Shown in pieces: positions 1-8,950 of a DNA stretch of 64,000 nt. How positions within the stretch are numbered: position 1 is the first letter of the stretch; every line of letters starts with the position of its first letter. The notes under the pieces are model-generated. The model saw only the letters and a list, made by a program, of their open reading frames with translations, was not told the origin of the DNA and did not search any database. The translations under genes were made by a program, and so were the position numbers. Location of the stretch: contig NZ_RAPO01000001.1 of assembly GCF_003610195.1 (NCBI RefSeq), forward strand, positions 1,178,001-1,242,000. Direction: 5' to 3'. Origin of the DNA: Halopiger aswanensis. GTDB lineage: Archaea > Halobacteriota > Halobacteria > Halobacteriales > Natrialbaceae.

Positions 1-401
1 CACGTGAGCGAAGCGAACGAGGGCTCGGAAGTCGCAGCACCGAGCGAAGCGAGGTGACCGTCTTCCGGCGTTCAAATCGGGGAGAGCGGACTTCCTTCTT
101 CGTCGCATTACAACTGACGCCGAGAGATGTGTTTACACCGGGTGTACGGACGCGACGCTCGAGTGCTCGTTTACCCATCCACGAACGATGACCGTCGAGT
201 TGATTGTCGCGGGAACGGAACCGGCCGTAGCTGCGATACTCGCAGTCGTCCTGTGCAGTTTGGGACGCAGCCAGCGCACTGAATCCGTTTTCGAGTCGGT
301 TTCGCTCCGTACGTAAGCGTCGGTAACTGTTTCCCATATTATTACGCCCATTCTTTCACTTCGAAAAATACACTTATAGTTAGAATACTAACAATCATCA
401 A
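1..401. other. Gene-free upstream region with GCGAAGCGA-type repeats
   Basis: No convincing gene lies here. The first 55 bases hold two copies of a short motif (GAGCGAAGCGAACGAG near 5-20 and CGAGCGAAGCGAGG near 41-54), a type of low-complexity intergenic repeat common in haloarchaea. Bases 65-90 contain a T-loop-like string (GTTCAAATC) followed by a G-rich 3' side. It recalls the 3' part of a tRNA but has no partner acceptor strand. The last 40 bases are A/T rich and carry the promoter of the CapA-like gene. A 72-codon minus-strand reading frame at 133-351 is judged spurious. Confidence 0.5.
372..379 (+). promoter_or_regulatory. TATA-type promoter of the CapA-like gene
   Basis: The element CTTATAG is centred about 26 bases before the ATG at 402. 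That is the normal spacing from an archaeal TATA box to the transcription start, so the mRNA is probably leaderless. The surrounding 50 bases are far more A/T rich than the rest of the window. Confidence 0.55.
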
Positions 402-2540
402 ATGAAAGATCGACGGTTGAACCGTCGACAGTTCCTCGGAACCGTCGGCGTCGGCGTCGCAAGCGGGGTCGCAGGGTGCGGATATCTCGAGCAGCGCGAG
501 GAGACGGCGACCGAGCGCGAGCGACCGATCGAGGGCGTCGTTCGCTCGGTCGGCGGTGATCCGATCGCCAGCGCGTCGGTCGCCGTTCGGGCACCCACTG
601 CGAGCGACGAACCGAACCCGACGTCGACGGACGGAGACGGGCGCTTTTCGCTCGAGGCGAGCGGGCCCGTCCAGTTGACCGTTCGCCAGGACGGGTACAA
701 CAGTCGCGTCCGCGCGGTCGCGCCTGGGGAGACGCCGGAGATCAGACTCGCCGAAGACGACGCCGTCTCCATGGCGTTCGGCGGGGACGTGATGTTCGGC
801 CGTCGGTACTACGACGCGCCCGAGGACGATCTACGCCCGCGATTCCAACTCGATCCGGACGATCGACTCGCGTCCCACCGAGAACTGCTCGCGGACGTCG
901 CACCGTACTTCCGGGCGACGGATATCGGCTCGATCAATCTCGAGACGTCGCTGACGACGACGGAATGGTGCCACCCCTCGAAAGCCTACACGTTTACGGG
1001 CCATCCCGTCGCGGCCGAGGCGCTGGCCGACGCCGGAATCGACTACGCGGCGCTGGGGAACAACCACATCTTCGACGCACTGGAACCGGGGCTGAAGGAG
1101 ACGCTCGAGACGCTCGAGGCGGCCGACATCGCCCACTCCGGTGCGGGAGAGAACAGCGACGCAGCGTGGGAACCCGCACTCGTCGAGCGCGGCGGGACGA
1201 CGGTGGCGTTCCTCTCGTGTACGACGGTCGTCGGTGGCGGCTACGACATCGACTGGTCCGCCGACCGGAATCCCGATCGAACGCACGAAGTCGAGCCGCA
1301 GGAGGGAGTCGACGCCGACTCGTCGCTCCAGCTTTCGGGCGCGATGGGCGCCGCCGAGCCGACGCCGGAGCGGCTGCGAACGGCTGCCGAGCGCGCTGCC
1401 GACGCCGCCGATCTCGTCGTCGTCCAGATCCACGGCGGGACCCAGTACGTTCGCGAGCCGACCGACGAGATGGTCGCCCTGATCGATGCCGCGATCGACG
1501 GCGGCGCGGATCTGGTCGTCAACCACCACCCCCACGTGACCGGCGGCGTCGAACGCCGCGACGGCGCGCTCGTGGCCTGGACGCTCGGCAATCTGGTCTT
1601 CGACCAGCAGTTCTGGGCGACGCTCCGGTCGTTCGTCCTCACCGTCGACGTCGACGAGAGCGGGATCGTCCGAGCCAACACCGAGCCGGTCGTCATTCAG
1701 GGATACAAACCCCAGCCGGCGACGGGGCGGTCGCGACAGCGCCTCGCTCGCCGCACGGCGGCGCTGGCCGACGATCCGTTCGGACTGACCGCGGACGGCG
1801 TCCGTACCGTCGGCAGCGAGCCCGACTCGAGCACGGAGACGGTTAGCGGCGACGGCGAGCTGTTTCGGATCGTCGACGGCTGGGTGGCGGACGTCAGCGG
1901 GGACGGGACGGTCCGGTTCGGCCGCGACAGACTTCGGTTCGGGAGTTTCCGCAACGAGTTGGTGACGGAATCCCCGGTCGAGGGGCCGCTGTGGCGGTTC
2001 GGTCGCTCGCACGCCGCCGTCAGTCCCGACCTCGCACCCGGGGACGTCCCGCGCTCGCCGGTCAATGCACTCGAACTCGAGCGGTCGGCGGACAACAGCT
2101 ACCGCGCCATGCTGTCACCCCGTCACCGAATCCCGATTTCCGGGGCGCCGCTGGTACTGACCGGCTGCTACCGGTTCGACGGAGCCGACGAACTCGAGGT
2201 GCAGCTGTCGTGGTACGACGACACGAGCGGCGAGTCGTTCGACCAGACGCGTTACTCCCCCGATGGAACCGAGGGAGACTGGCACCGATTCCGGTACGAC
2301 CTCGAGCCGCCGGCCGACGCCGAGTACGTGATGCCGTATAGCTTCCTCTCGCCGCCCGAGTCCGGCGACGTCACTGTCCGCGTGACTGATCTCCGGCTCG
2401 TAGAACTGGCCGACGAGCCGACACCGGGCGCCGACCACCTCCTCGTCGACGGGGCGACGACGGTGGAACTCGCACAGTACCCAGGGACAGACAGCGGAGA
2501 AACCGAACTCGAGCCGCTCGAGGACCCGGGAGAATCGTAG
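402..2540 (+). CDS. CapA-family metallophosphatase-like lipoprotein
   Basis: This 712-residue protein begins with a twin-arginine signal (NRRQFLG at 7-13) and a lipobox ending at Cys26, so it is probably Tat-exported and lipid-anchored. Residues about 43-118 resemble a carboxypeptidase-regulatory beta-sandwich. Residues about 124-420 are a CapA/PgsA-type domain of the calcineurin-like fold: GGDVMFG near 127, a GNNH motif in the middle, HGG, NHHPHVTGG near 373 and GNLVFDQQF near 396. The last 290 residues form an extra beta-rich domain without clear identity. The family is linked to poly-gamma-glutamate or capsule-like surface polymers. The substrate here is unknown, and no pgsB or pgsC partner lies nearby. 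The ATG at 402 fits the leaderless promoter and gives a complete signal peptide. Confidence 0.85.
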   Translation: MKDRRLNRRQFLGTVGVGVASGVAGCGYLEQREETATERERPIEGVVRSVGGDPIASASVAVRAPTASDEPNPTSTDGDGRFSLEASGPVQLTVRQDGYNSRVRAVAPGETPEIRLAEDDAVSMAFGGDVMFGRRYYDAPEDDLRPRFQLDPDDRLASHRELLADVAPYFRATDIGSINLETSLTTTEWCHPSKAYTFTGHPVAAEALADAGIDYAALGNNHIFDALEPGLKETLETLEAADIAHSGAGENSDAAWEPALVERGGTTVAFLSCTTVVGGGYDIDWSADRNPDRTHEVEPQEGVDADSSLQLSGAMGAAEPTPERLRTAAERAADAADLVVVQIHGGTQYVREPTDEMVALIDAAIDGGADLVVNHHPHVTGGVERRDGALVAWTLGNLVFDQQFWATLRSFVLTVDVDESGIVRANTEPVVIQGYKPQPATGRSRQRLARRTAALADDPFGLTADGVRTVGSEPDSSTETVSGDGELFRIVDGWVADVSGDGTVRFGRDRLRFGSFRNELVTESPVEGPLWRFGRSHAAVSPDLAPGDVPRSPVNALELERSADNSYRAMLSPRHRIPISGAPLVLTGCYRFDGADELEVQLSWYDDTSGESFDQTRYSPDGTEGDWHRFRYDLEPPADAEYVMPYSFLSPPESGDVTVRVTDLRLVELADEPTPGADHLLVDGATTVELAQYPGTDSGETELEPLEDPGES

Positions 2541-2634
2541 CGACCGCTTCGCTCGTCCTTGCTCGGTCTCGCTTTCGCAGGACGGAGTGCTGGAGCGTAG
2601 CTGTTCGATAGCCAGGATCGGTATCCGATAGCCG

Positions 2635-5600
2635 TTACTCCGTGTTACTCGCGTCGGACAGCGTAAACGAGAACGTCGATCCCTCGCCGGGGTCGGAGTC
2701 GACCCAGATCTCGCCGCCGTGGCGGTCGACGATCCGCTCGCACAGCGCGAGCCCGATTCCCGTACCGGCGTGTTCGTCCTGGGTGTGCAGCCGCTCGAAG
2801 ACGTCGAAGATCCGATCAGCGTCGTCGGGATCGATCCCGATCCCCTCGTCAGCGACCGAAATTACCCAGTCGTCGCTTCGTTGATCTACTGAGAGGGTGA
2901 TCGATGGGGGCTCGTCGCCGCTGTACTCGATCGCGTTCTCGAGCAGGTTCTGGAACACCTGCCGCAACTGGTTGCTGTCGCCCTCGACATGGGGCAGTTC
3001 CGGGACGCTGATATCGGCGTCAGTTTCCTCGATGCGGAACTGCAGATCGTCGAGAACCTCGTCGACGACCGCGTTCAGGTCCGTGGGCTCGAGGGGGTCG
3101 CCGCGTGTCTCGACGCGAGAGTACTCGAGGAGGCCGTCGATCATCGCCCGCATGCGCTCGGCGCCGTCGACCGCGAACTCGATGAACTCCCGCCCGTCGT
3201 CATCGAGTTCGTCCTCGTACCGATCCTCGAGCAGGCTCAGGTAGCTCGAGACCATCCGGAGCGGTTCCTGCAGATCGTGAGAGACGGCGTAGGCGAACTG
3301 CTCGAGTCGCTCGTTCGAGTCCTCGAGTTTGCGCTCGTACTCGCGGCGTTCGGTGACGTCCTGTGCGACGGCCATACCGGCGTAGATGTCGCCGTCGGCG
3401 TCCCTGACGGGAACGGTGTGGAGCCGGAAGTGACGGTCGTTATACGTGACCTCGAAGTCGGATTCCTCGCCGTTAAGGGCAGCGTGAAACGCTGGTTCGA
3501 TCTCGGCGACGATATCGTCCGGATAGACCTCGGAGACGTGGTGACCGACTCGGTCGTCGGGATCTGCCTCGACGACATCGAAGTAGTGGCCGCCGACGGC
3601 GGTGTACTCGAGGTCCTCGTCGAACAGCGCGACTGCGCCGTCGGGGAAGTTCTCGACGAGCGTCCGATGGCGGCGCTCGCTGGTCTCGAGTCTGCGGCGG
3701 TACTCCCGACGCTCCGTGATGTCGGACTGCGTGACGACGCCCCTGACGACCTCGCCGTCGGCGTTCCGGACCGGCATGCCGCGGACGGCGATCGTCCGGC
3801 GCTCTCCGCCGTCGGCCTCGATTTCGAAGACGTCGGGTTCGGTGACCTCCTCGCCTTGGAGCACGCGAGCCATCGTCCATTCGTCGGGGGCGACCGGGGT
3901 TCCCGTATCCGCCCACCAGCCGGTGAACTGCTCGTAATCGTCGATACAGTCCGCATCGAAGACGTTGCCACCCCAGATCGCCTTCGAAACGTCGTTGGCC
4001 CTGACGAGCGAGCCGTCGGCTTCGGCGACGACAACACCGACCGGCAGTACCCCGATCAGCGTCTCGAGTTGCGTCTTCGTTTCCTCGAGAGCCTGTTCAG
4101 CCCGCTTTCGTTCCGTGATGTCGGCGAGTGCGCCGGGGAACGTAATCGGGTTCCCGTCCCCGTCGCACTCGACGTGGCCGCGGGCGACGACCCACCGCCA
4201 CTCGCCGTCGGCGTTGCGGACCCGGTACTCGGCCTCGTACTCGCCGCAGGTTTCGAGGGCCTCATCGATCGCGTCTTCGACGCGGTCGCGGTCGGCCTCG
4301 TGGATCGACGAGACGAACCGCTCGAGCGAGACGCCCTCGCGGGCCGCCTCGGGATCGACGTCGAACGTTCTGGCGAACGAGGCACCGGCGACGAACCGGT
4401 CCTCGGGGACGTGCCACTCCCAGGTCCCGACCGCGCCGGCTTCGGTCGCGGCCTCGAGTTGCGATTTGGCCTCGCGAAGTTCCCGTTCGCGCTCCCTGCG
4501 CTCGGTGACGTCGGCGGCGATCCCGACGATACGAACGGGCGTGTCCTCCTCGTCGCGGACCGGGACGCCCTGAGCGTGGACCCACCGGGTCGACCCGTCG
4601 GAGCGGACGACGCGGAACTCCTCGTCGTACTCGCTGTCGGGTAGTGAACCGTAGGCCTCGGCGACGCGGTCGCGGTCGTCGGGATGGACCGACTCGAGGA
4701 ACGAGTAGGGGTCGTCGTAGAGTGACTCGCGGCTCCGGCCCCACACGTCCTCGTAGACAGGGTTGATATACAGCATCTCCTTGGTATCGGGCGTCGACAT
4801 CCAGACGATCTCGTCGACGTTCTCGGCGAGGGTTTGGAACCGCGCCTCGCTCTCGCGGAGTTCCTGCTCGATCTCCTTGCGCTCAGTAATATCACGGAAG
4901 TACACCGAAACGCCGCTCTCGGAGGGATAGATGGTCGCCTCGATCCAGACCCCGAGTATCTTGGAGTAGTGTTCGAGGTCGATCGTCTCCTGGGTCTCCA
5001 TCGCCGTCTCAAAACGCTCGCGGATGTATCGGCGTTCGTCCGATTCCGGAAAGAGGTCTGCGATCCGTTCACCGAGCAGGTCGTCCTCGTCGTACCCGAG
5101 CAGTTCCGCGGCGCGGTCGTTGACGTGCGTGAACCGCAGGTCCTCGTCGACCGCATAAAACGCGTCCGAGACGCGGCCGAACACCTCTCGGAGTTCGCTC
5201 TCGAGTTTGCGTTCGCGCTCCTTGAAGGCGGTCACGTCCTCGGCGGCGGAGACGATGCGGTCGATTTCGCCGCGCTCGTCGGTGATCGGCACCGTATTGA
5301 CCGACAGCCACCGCGGATCGCCCTCGGGACGTTCGATCCGCAGGATGCGTTCGTACTCCGGGTCGCCCGTCGTCAGCACCCGTTCGGACGGGTACTCGTC
5401 GGGGGAGAGTCGGTCGCCGGTTTCGTCGTACACCGGCCGGTCCTGCAGGGCAAACGACGCCGGGTCCGTGACGCCGAACAACTCCGCCGCGCGGTCGTTG
5501 AGCCGTGTCACCTCACCGTCGGTGTCGAGGACGATTCCGCCGACCGGAATCGCGTCGAGGATCCGATCCGTGAGGTCGCGCTCGCGCTCGAGACGGCGCT

Positions 5601-6921
5601 CGTCGCGGATTCGGTCGAACGTCGCCGCGAGGTTCGACGCGACGATCTTCGCGAGGGTGACGTCCTCATCGTCGAAGGCAGCCTCGTGCTCAGAGCCGAT
5701 AAGGGCGACGCCGTGGTCGCCCAGCGGCAGGACGATCTCGCTTCGGATCGGCGTTGCCGGATTGTACACGGTTTCGGCTTGGGTCACGTTGTCGTAGATC
5801 GCTGGCTCGCCGGTCTCGAAAACCTGCCAGGCTATCCCATCGGCGGGCTCGAACGTCGGAAGTTCGCCAAGCAGCGCTTCGGCGTCTTCGGTCCAGCTCG
5901 TCGGCTGGAGCGTCCCGTCGTCCTCGAGGAGGTAGATGGCGTTCGTCTCCAACTGAAGAATGTCCTGCAGGTGCTGCGAGGCCTGCTCGGCGACCGCCTC
6001 ACGCGAGGTTTCTGCGAGCCACTCGCTGACGGCCTCGTTGACCCGCTCTAACTGGGCGGCACGGCGGTACTGGTCGGTCACGTCGTAGTAGAGTTCGACC
6101 CGTCCGCCAGCGTAGCGACCCGACTCGATCGGTTTGCTCCTGTGCTCGAGCCACCGCTCCTCGCGGCCCTCGCCTGGCGTGACGCGACACTCGAAGTGTT
6201 CGACGTAGCTGTTGTCGTCGTAGGTCGCCAGCACCGTCTCCGCGAACGTGTCTCCGTCCGCGACGCAGTCACGGATGGTCTCCTCGACCAGCGTTCGCTT
6301 GTCGCGGCCGATCGTTTCGGCTCGGCCGAGACCGAAGTACCGAGAGACGGTCTCGTCGGCCCACGCGACGTCGAACGACTCGTCGAGAACGAACACACCC
6401 ACCGCGGCCTCGTCGAGGACGCTGGTGATCGTCTCGTAGGACTCGAGTGCCGTTTCGGCCCACTCCCGGCGGCGTTTTCGCTCGGAGATGTCGCGAGCAA
6501 CGCCGACCGTCCCCTGAAACGACTCCTCCTCGAGCAGCAGCGAGGTCCGCAGTTCGACGGGGACGCGCTCGCCGACAGCGGTCTCGATCTCGAGGTCGAA
6601 CGTACCGACGACGGCGTCGTTCGCGGCGGTCGCGTCGCTCGTTTCGCCGACAGCCGCCAGTCGGTCGTCGATTGCGCGCTCGATGCGTGTGACGTCGTCG
6701 CCATCGAGGAGGACGGAGACGTGTTCCCCGATGAGTTCCTCTCGAACGTAGCCCGTCGTTTCCAGCAGGACGTCGTTCGCCGCGACGAAGCACCCGTCGG
6801 CATCGAGTTGATACAGACCGTCGTCGATCGCGTTCACGAGTGTCCGATACCGCTGGAGCGCCGCGGACTCATCTGCATTCCCCCAGAACGCACTGTCGGT
6901 GGCGTCCGCTCGCTCACTCAT
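2635..6921 (-). CDS. Multi-PAS/GAF sensor histidine kinase (1428 aa)
   Basis: This very large soluble sensor kinase has no membrane segment. In order I read PAS (about 25-150), PAS (155-285), GAF (295-445), then six more PAS units between about 450 and 1200. Most end in the typical DITERK or DVTERR linker. HisKA follows at about 1205-1275 with the phospho-accepting His in SHDLQEP, then a HATPase at about 1315-1425 with an N box (NLLENAIEYSG), DEGIGI and GTGIGLAL. There is no receiver domain, and no response regulator is adjacent. Haloarchaea often encode such orphan kinases. The ligand cannot be deduced, but PAS stacks commonly sense light, redox state or oxygen. The transmitter closely matches the kinase at 38067-40979. 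The start at 6921 places the first PAS 25 residues in. Confidence 0.92.
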   Translation of the reverse strand: MSERADATDSAFWGNADESAALQRYRTLVNAIDDGLYQLDADGCFVAANDVLLETTGYVREELIGEHVSVLLDGDDVTRIERAIDDRLAAVGETSDATAANDAVVGTFDLEIETAVGERVPVELRTSLLLEEESFQGTVGVARDISERKRRREWAETALESYETITSVLDEAAVGVFVLDESFDVAWADETVSRYFGLGRAETIGRDKRTLVEETIRDCVADGDTFAETVLATYDDNSYVEHFECRVTPGEGREERWLEHRSKPIESGRYAGGRVELYYDVTDQYRRAAQLERVNEAVSEWLAETSREAVAEQASQHLQDILQLETNAIYLLEDDGTLQPTSWTEDAEALLGELPTFEPADGIAWQVFETGEPAIYDNVTQAETVYNPATPIRSEIVLPLGDHGVALIGSEHEAAFDDEDVTLAKIVASNLAATFDRIRDERRLERERDLTDRILDAIPVGGIVLDTDGEVTRLNDRAAELFGVTDPASFALQDRPVYDETGDRLSPDEYPSERVLTTGDPEYERILRIERPEGDPRWLSVNTVPITDERGEIDRIVSAAEDVTAFKERERKLESELREVFGRVSDAFYAVDEDLRFTHVNDRAAELLGYDEDDLLGERIADLFPESDERRYIRERFETAMETQETIDLEHYSKILGVWIEATIYPSESGVSVYFRDITERKEIEQELRESEARFQTLAENVDEIVWMSTPDTKEMLYINPVYEDVWGRSRESLYDDPYSFLESVHPDDRDRVAEAYGSLPDSEYDEEFRVVRSDGSTRWVHAQGVPVRDEEDTPVRIVGIAADVTERRERERELREAKSQLEAATEAGAVGTWEWHVPEDRFVAGASFARTFDVDPEAAREGVSLERFVSSIHEADRDRVEDAIDEALETCGEYEAEYRVRNADGEWRWVVARGHVECDGDGNPITFPGALADITERKRAEQALEETKTQLETLIGVLPVGVVVAEADGSLVRANDVSKAIWGGNVFDADCIDDYEQFTGWWADTGTPVAPDEWTMARVLQGEEVTEPDVFEIEADGGERRTIAVRGMPVRNADGEVVRGVVTQSDITERREYRRRLETSERRHRTLVENFPDGAVALFDEDLEYTAVGGHYFDVVEADPDDRVGHHVSEVYPDDIVAEIEPAFHAALNGEESDFEVTYNDRHFRLHTVPVRDADGDIYAGMAVAQDVTERREYERKLEDSNERLEQFAYAVSHDLQEPLRMVSSYLSLLEDRYEDELDDDGREFIEFAVDGAERMRAMIDGLLEYSRVETRGDPLEPTDLNAVVDEVLDDLQFRIEETDADISVPELPHVEGDSNQLRQVFQNLLENAIEYSGDEPPSITLSVDQRSDDWVISVADEGIGIDPDDADRIFDVFERLHTQDEHAGTGIGLALCERIVDRHGGEIWVDSDPGEGSTFSFTLSDASNTE

Positions 6922-7063
6922 ATACGGCCACCTTGCTCTCCGGGCGGAAAAGTCCCCGGCACGGATTCAGGTGTGGAGCCTTTGTTACGGCGGTTCGGCC
7001 GCCGCCGGCGTCACGGATGTCGGTTAGATTCGCCGTGAAGAATGGACTTAGTGCCCCGTCACC

Positions 7064-7069
7064 GGAGGT
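7064..7069 (+). promoter_or_regulatory. Shine-Dalgarno site GGAGGT
   Basis: A perfect GGAGGT lies six bases before the ATG at 7076. This stands out here because most genes in the window look leaderless. It supports 7076 as the start and implies a transcript with a 5' leader. Confidence 0.6.
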
Positions 7070-7075
7070 ACAAAT

Positions 7076-8104
7076 ATGGTCAGATTTGGCTGGTTTGCCT
7101 CTCTCGAGGAGTTTACGCCCGATGAGTGCCTGCACCAGGTCGAACTCGCCGAGGAGGCGGGCTTCGATACTGCGTGGGTGAACGACCACTTCCACCCCTG
7201 GTTCGACCACAAGCAGGACGGATCGTCGGCCAACGGCGGGAACGCTTGGTCGTGGCTCCCCGCGGCCCTCGAGCGCACCGACGACCTCGTCATGGGGACG
7301 GGCGTCAGCGCGGTCATTCACCGCTATCACCCGGGGAACGTCGCCCATCGACTGGCGACGCTCGCAGAGATGTACCCCGACCGAATCTTCCTCGGACTCG
7401 GCTCCGGCGAAGCACTGAACGAGAGCCCGCTCGGGCTGCCGATGCCCGAGTTCGGCGAGTCCGCCAAGCGCACCGCCGAAGCGGTCCGGATAATGCGTGC
7501 CCTCTTCGAGAACGACTTCGTCAGCTACGACGGGAACTTCTGGTCGCTCGACGAGGCGAACCTCTACACCGGCCCCGACGAGATGCCGCCGGTCTACATC
7601 GCCAGCAACGGCCCGACGCTCGCCCGAATGGCCGGCGACCTCGGCGACGGCTACGTCACCGTCTTCGAATCGCCCGAGCGCGTCCAAGAGGAACTGTTCC
7701 CGTCGGTCCGAAAGGGCATCGAGCGGTCCGAGCGAAACGACTCCCTCGAGGAGATGGACCGCTCGATTCACCTCCACGTTTCCTACGACCCCGACAGCGA
7801 GGAGGCCGCCCTCGAGCCGTGTCTCCCGTGGCGCGGCACGATGCTCGACATCTTCTTCGAGGCGAACATCGCCGACCCGCGGGTCGTCCAGCGCCACGGC
7901 GACAAGGTCGATCCCGACGTCCTCAAGGAGGAGATGACTATCACGACCGATCCACAGGACATCGTCGACGTCACCGAGAAGTACGTCGACGCCGGCTTCA
8001 ACCACATCGTCTACCAGAGCCACAGTCCCGACCAGGCGGCCTTCTGTGAAGTGATCGAAGAGGAAGTCATCCCGCGCTTCGGGGACGTAACGGCGACGCC
8101 GTAA
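7076..8104 (+). CDS. LLM-class F420-dependent oxidoreductase
   Basis: This 342-residue protein is a luciferase-like monooxygenase-fold (LLM) enzyme, closest in pattern to the F420-dependent glucose-6-phosphate dehydrogenase-related family. The N-terminal strand FGWFASLEEF, the segment AGFDTAWVNDHFHPWF, the motif GTGVSAVIHRYHPGNVAHRLATL (split over the flavin-like pocket) and GLGSGEALNE are typical. It would transfer hydride between F420 and an alcohol, aldehyde or similar substrate in the cytosol. Without the substrate-binding detail, glucose-6-phosphate cannot be claimed. It is divergently oriented to the large PAS kinase, 154 bases away, and has its own Shine-Dalgarno site. Confidence 0.85.
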   Translation: MVRFGWFASLEEFTPDECLHQVELAEEAGFDTAWVNDHFHPWFDHKQDGSSANGGNAWSWLPAALERTDDLVMGTGVSAVIHRYHPGNVAHRLATLAEMYPDRIFLGLGSGEALNESPLGLPMPEFGESAKRTAEAVRIMRALFENDFVSYDGNFWSLDEANLYTGPDEMPPVYIASNGPTLARMAGDLGDGYVTVFESPERVQEELFPSVRKGIERSERNDSLEEMDRSIHLHVSYDPDSEEAALEPCLPWRGTMLDIFFEANIADPRVVQRHGDKVDPDVLKEEMTITTDPQDIVDVTEKYVDAGFNHIVYQSHSPDQAAFCEVIEEEVIPRFGDVTATP

Positions 8105-8454
8105 CCTGCCGGCGCGCAGCGTCAGTTCTCGAGTTTTTCCGCGATTCGTCCGGTCACCCTGAGCGGCTACACTCGCCGCCCGAGTCGAAAATGACGAATG
8201 ACCCTGGAGAACAGGTAGCCGCTGGGCAACGCGCCACCATCAACCAGGGCCAATTCCGGGTTGGTGTCGGGGACACATAAACTATCGTTGACTATTGTGC
8301 AAGCCGCTCAAATAGGGATAGATAACACGTGGCAGGGTTCGAATCCCGGAGGCGGCGTCGGGAAAGGGGAGCGCTCGAGCCGTCTTCCCACAGGACGAGC
8401 GGGCCCGCAAACGCCGGCCGGTCCCTTTTCGCTCGCCTCGTGAAAGCGCCGGGT
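8105..8454. other. 350-base gene-free interval with a structured segment
   Basis: No open frame here looks like a haloarchaeal protein. The interval contains an inverted repeat (ACCCTGG at 8201-8207 against CCAGGG at 8244-8249). A second possible stem (CACCATCAACC at about 8234-8245 with GGTTGGTG at about 8259-8266) overlaps the first, so the two pairings compete. A tRNA-like T-arm follows at 8331-8357. It may encode a small RNA or be a decayed tRNA or integration site. Confidence 0.4.
8331..8357 (+). pseudogene. Possible tRNA 3'-end remnant (T-arm plus acceptor strand)
   Basis: The string GGGTTCGAATCCC forms the top of a T-arm and is followed by AGGCGGC, which equals the 3' acceptor strand I remember for haloarchaeal tRNA-Asn. 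No matching anticodon arm or GCCGCCT 5' strand lies at the right distance upstream, and the T-stem has an A-G mismatch. It is therefore not an intact tRNA. It could be a relic of an integration into a tRNA gene, or a coincidence. No integrase is nearby. Confidence 0.3.
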
Positions 8455-8841
8455 ATGAGCGAGGACGGACCGAACCGCGACCGCGCACAGGACCGCATCG
8501 GACAGCGCAAGTCGGAGCGGGCCGACCACACCGAGGCCATCTTCGAAGACGTCCAACGACACCTCGGCGAACTCGAGTATCCCGTCACGAGCGAGGAACT
8601 GGCCTCGGAGTACAGCAACGAGGCGATCGACATGCCCAACGAGACGGAGTCGCTGGGCAGCGTCTTCGATCGATTGGCGGGCGAACAGTACGACGACCCG
8701 GAGGAGGTTCGGGAAGCGGTGTACGGCGAGATCACGGGTGAAGCGAGCAGTCCGAACGAGGCTAACGCCGAACGCGACCTTACGGCGTTGGACGCCGAGA
8801 AACAGGGATCGCCCAGCGAGCGGGGCGGCGACTCGCTATAA
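8455..8841 (+). CDS. Conserved haloarchaeal acidic protein (DUF5789-like)
   Basis: This 128-residue, strongly acidic protein has a helical core (QRHLGELEYPVTSEELASEY) followed by FDRLAGEQYDDPEEVREAVYGEI. This resembles a small haloarchaeal family annotated as DUF5789, but the match is from memory. No catalytic motif, signal or membrane segment is visible. The ATG at 8455 is preferred over upstream frames because codon use becomes typical only from here. It precedes the aIF-2beta gene by 109 bases on the same strand. Function unknown. Confidence 0.65.
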   Translation: MSEDGPNRDRAQDRIGQRKSERADHTEAIFEDVQRHLGELEYPVTSEELASEYSNEAIDMPNETESLGSVFDRLAGEQYDDPEEVREAVYGEITGEASSPNEANAERDLTALDAEKQGSPSERGGDSL

Positions 8842-8920
8842 CCCGCGGTGGGGCGGATACCGACCCTCGAGAGCGTCGATAGTCATCGCCGCGCCGTCGC
8901 CGGATCGTGATAGCAGAACG

Positions 8921-8928
8921 GATTTACG
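8921..8928 (+). promoter_or_regulatory. TATA-like element of the aIF-2beta gene
   Basis: GATTTACG is centred about 27 bases before the ATG at 8951, consistent with a leaderless transcript. The element is weaker than those of the cobalamin operon and aIF-1A. Confidence 0.4.
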
Positions 8929-8950
8929 TTCCAATCTCCTTCGTTCGCGT

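Noticed and set aside
133-351. 72-codon minus-strand reading frame beginning just upstream of the CapA-like gene
   Set aside because: Composition is not acidic and no domain is visible. The A/T-rich promoter between the two starts could in principle be bidirectional, but nothing else supports a gene.
2989-4644. 551-codon plus-strand frame opposite the large PAS kinase
   Set aside because: It is a mirror frame of a high-GC gene. The minus-strand protein has clear PAS and kinase motifs, and the antisense product has no domain.
6940-7020. Stretch with GGCGGAAAAGTCCCC that recalls RNase P RNA
   Set aside because: The gap between the two genes is only 154 bases, far too short for RNase P RNA, and the other conserved regions are absent.
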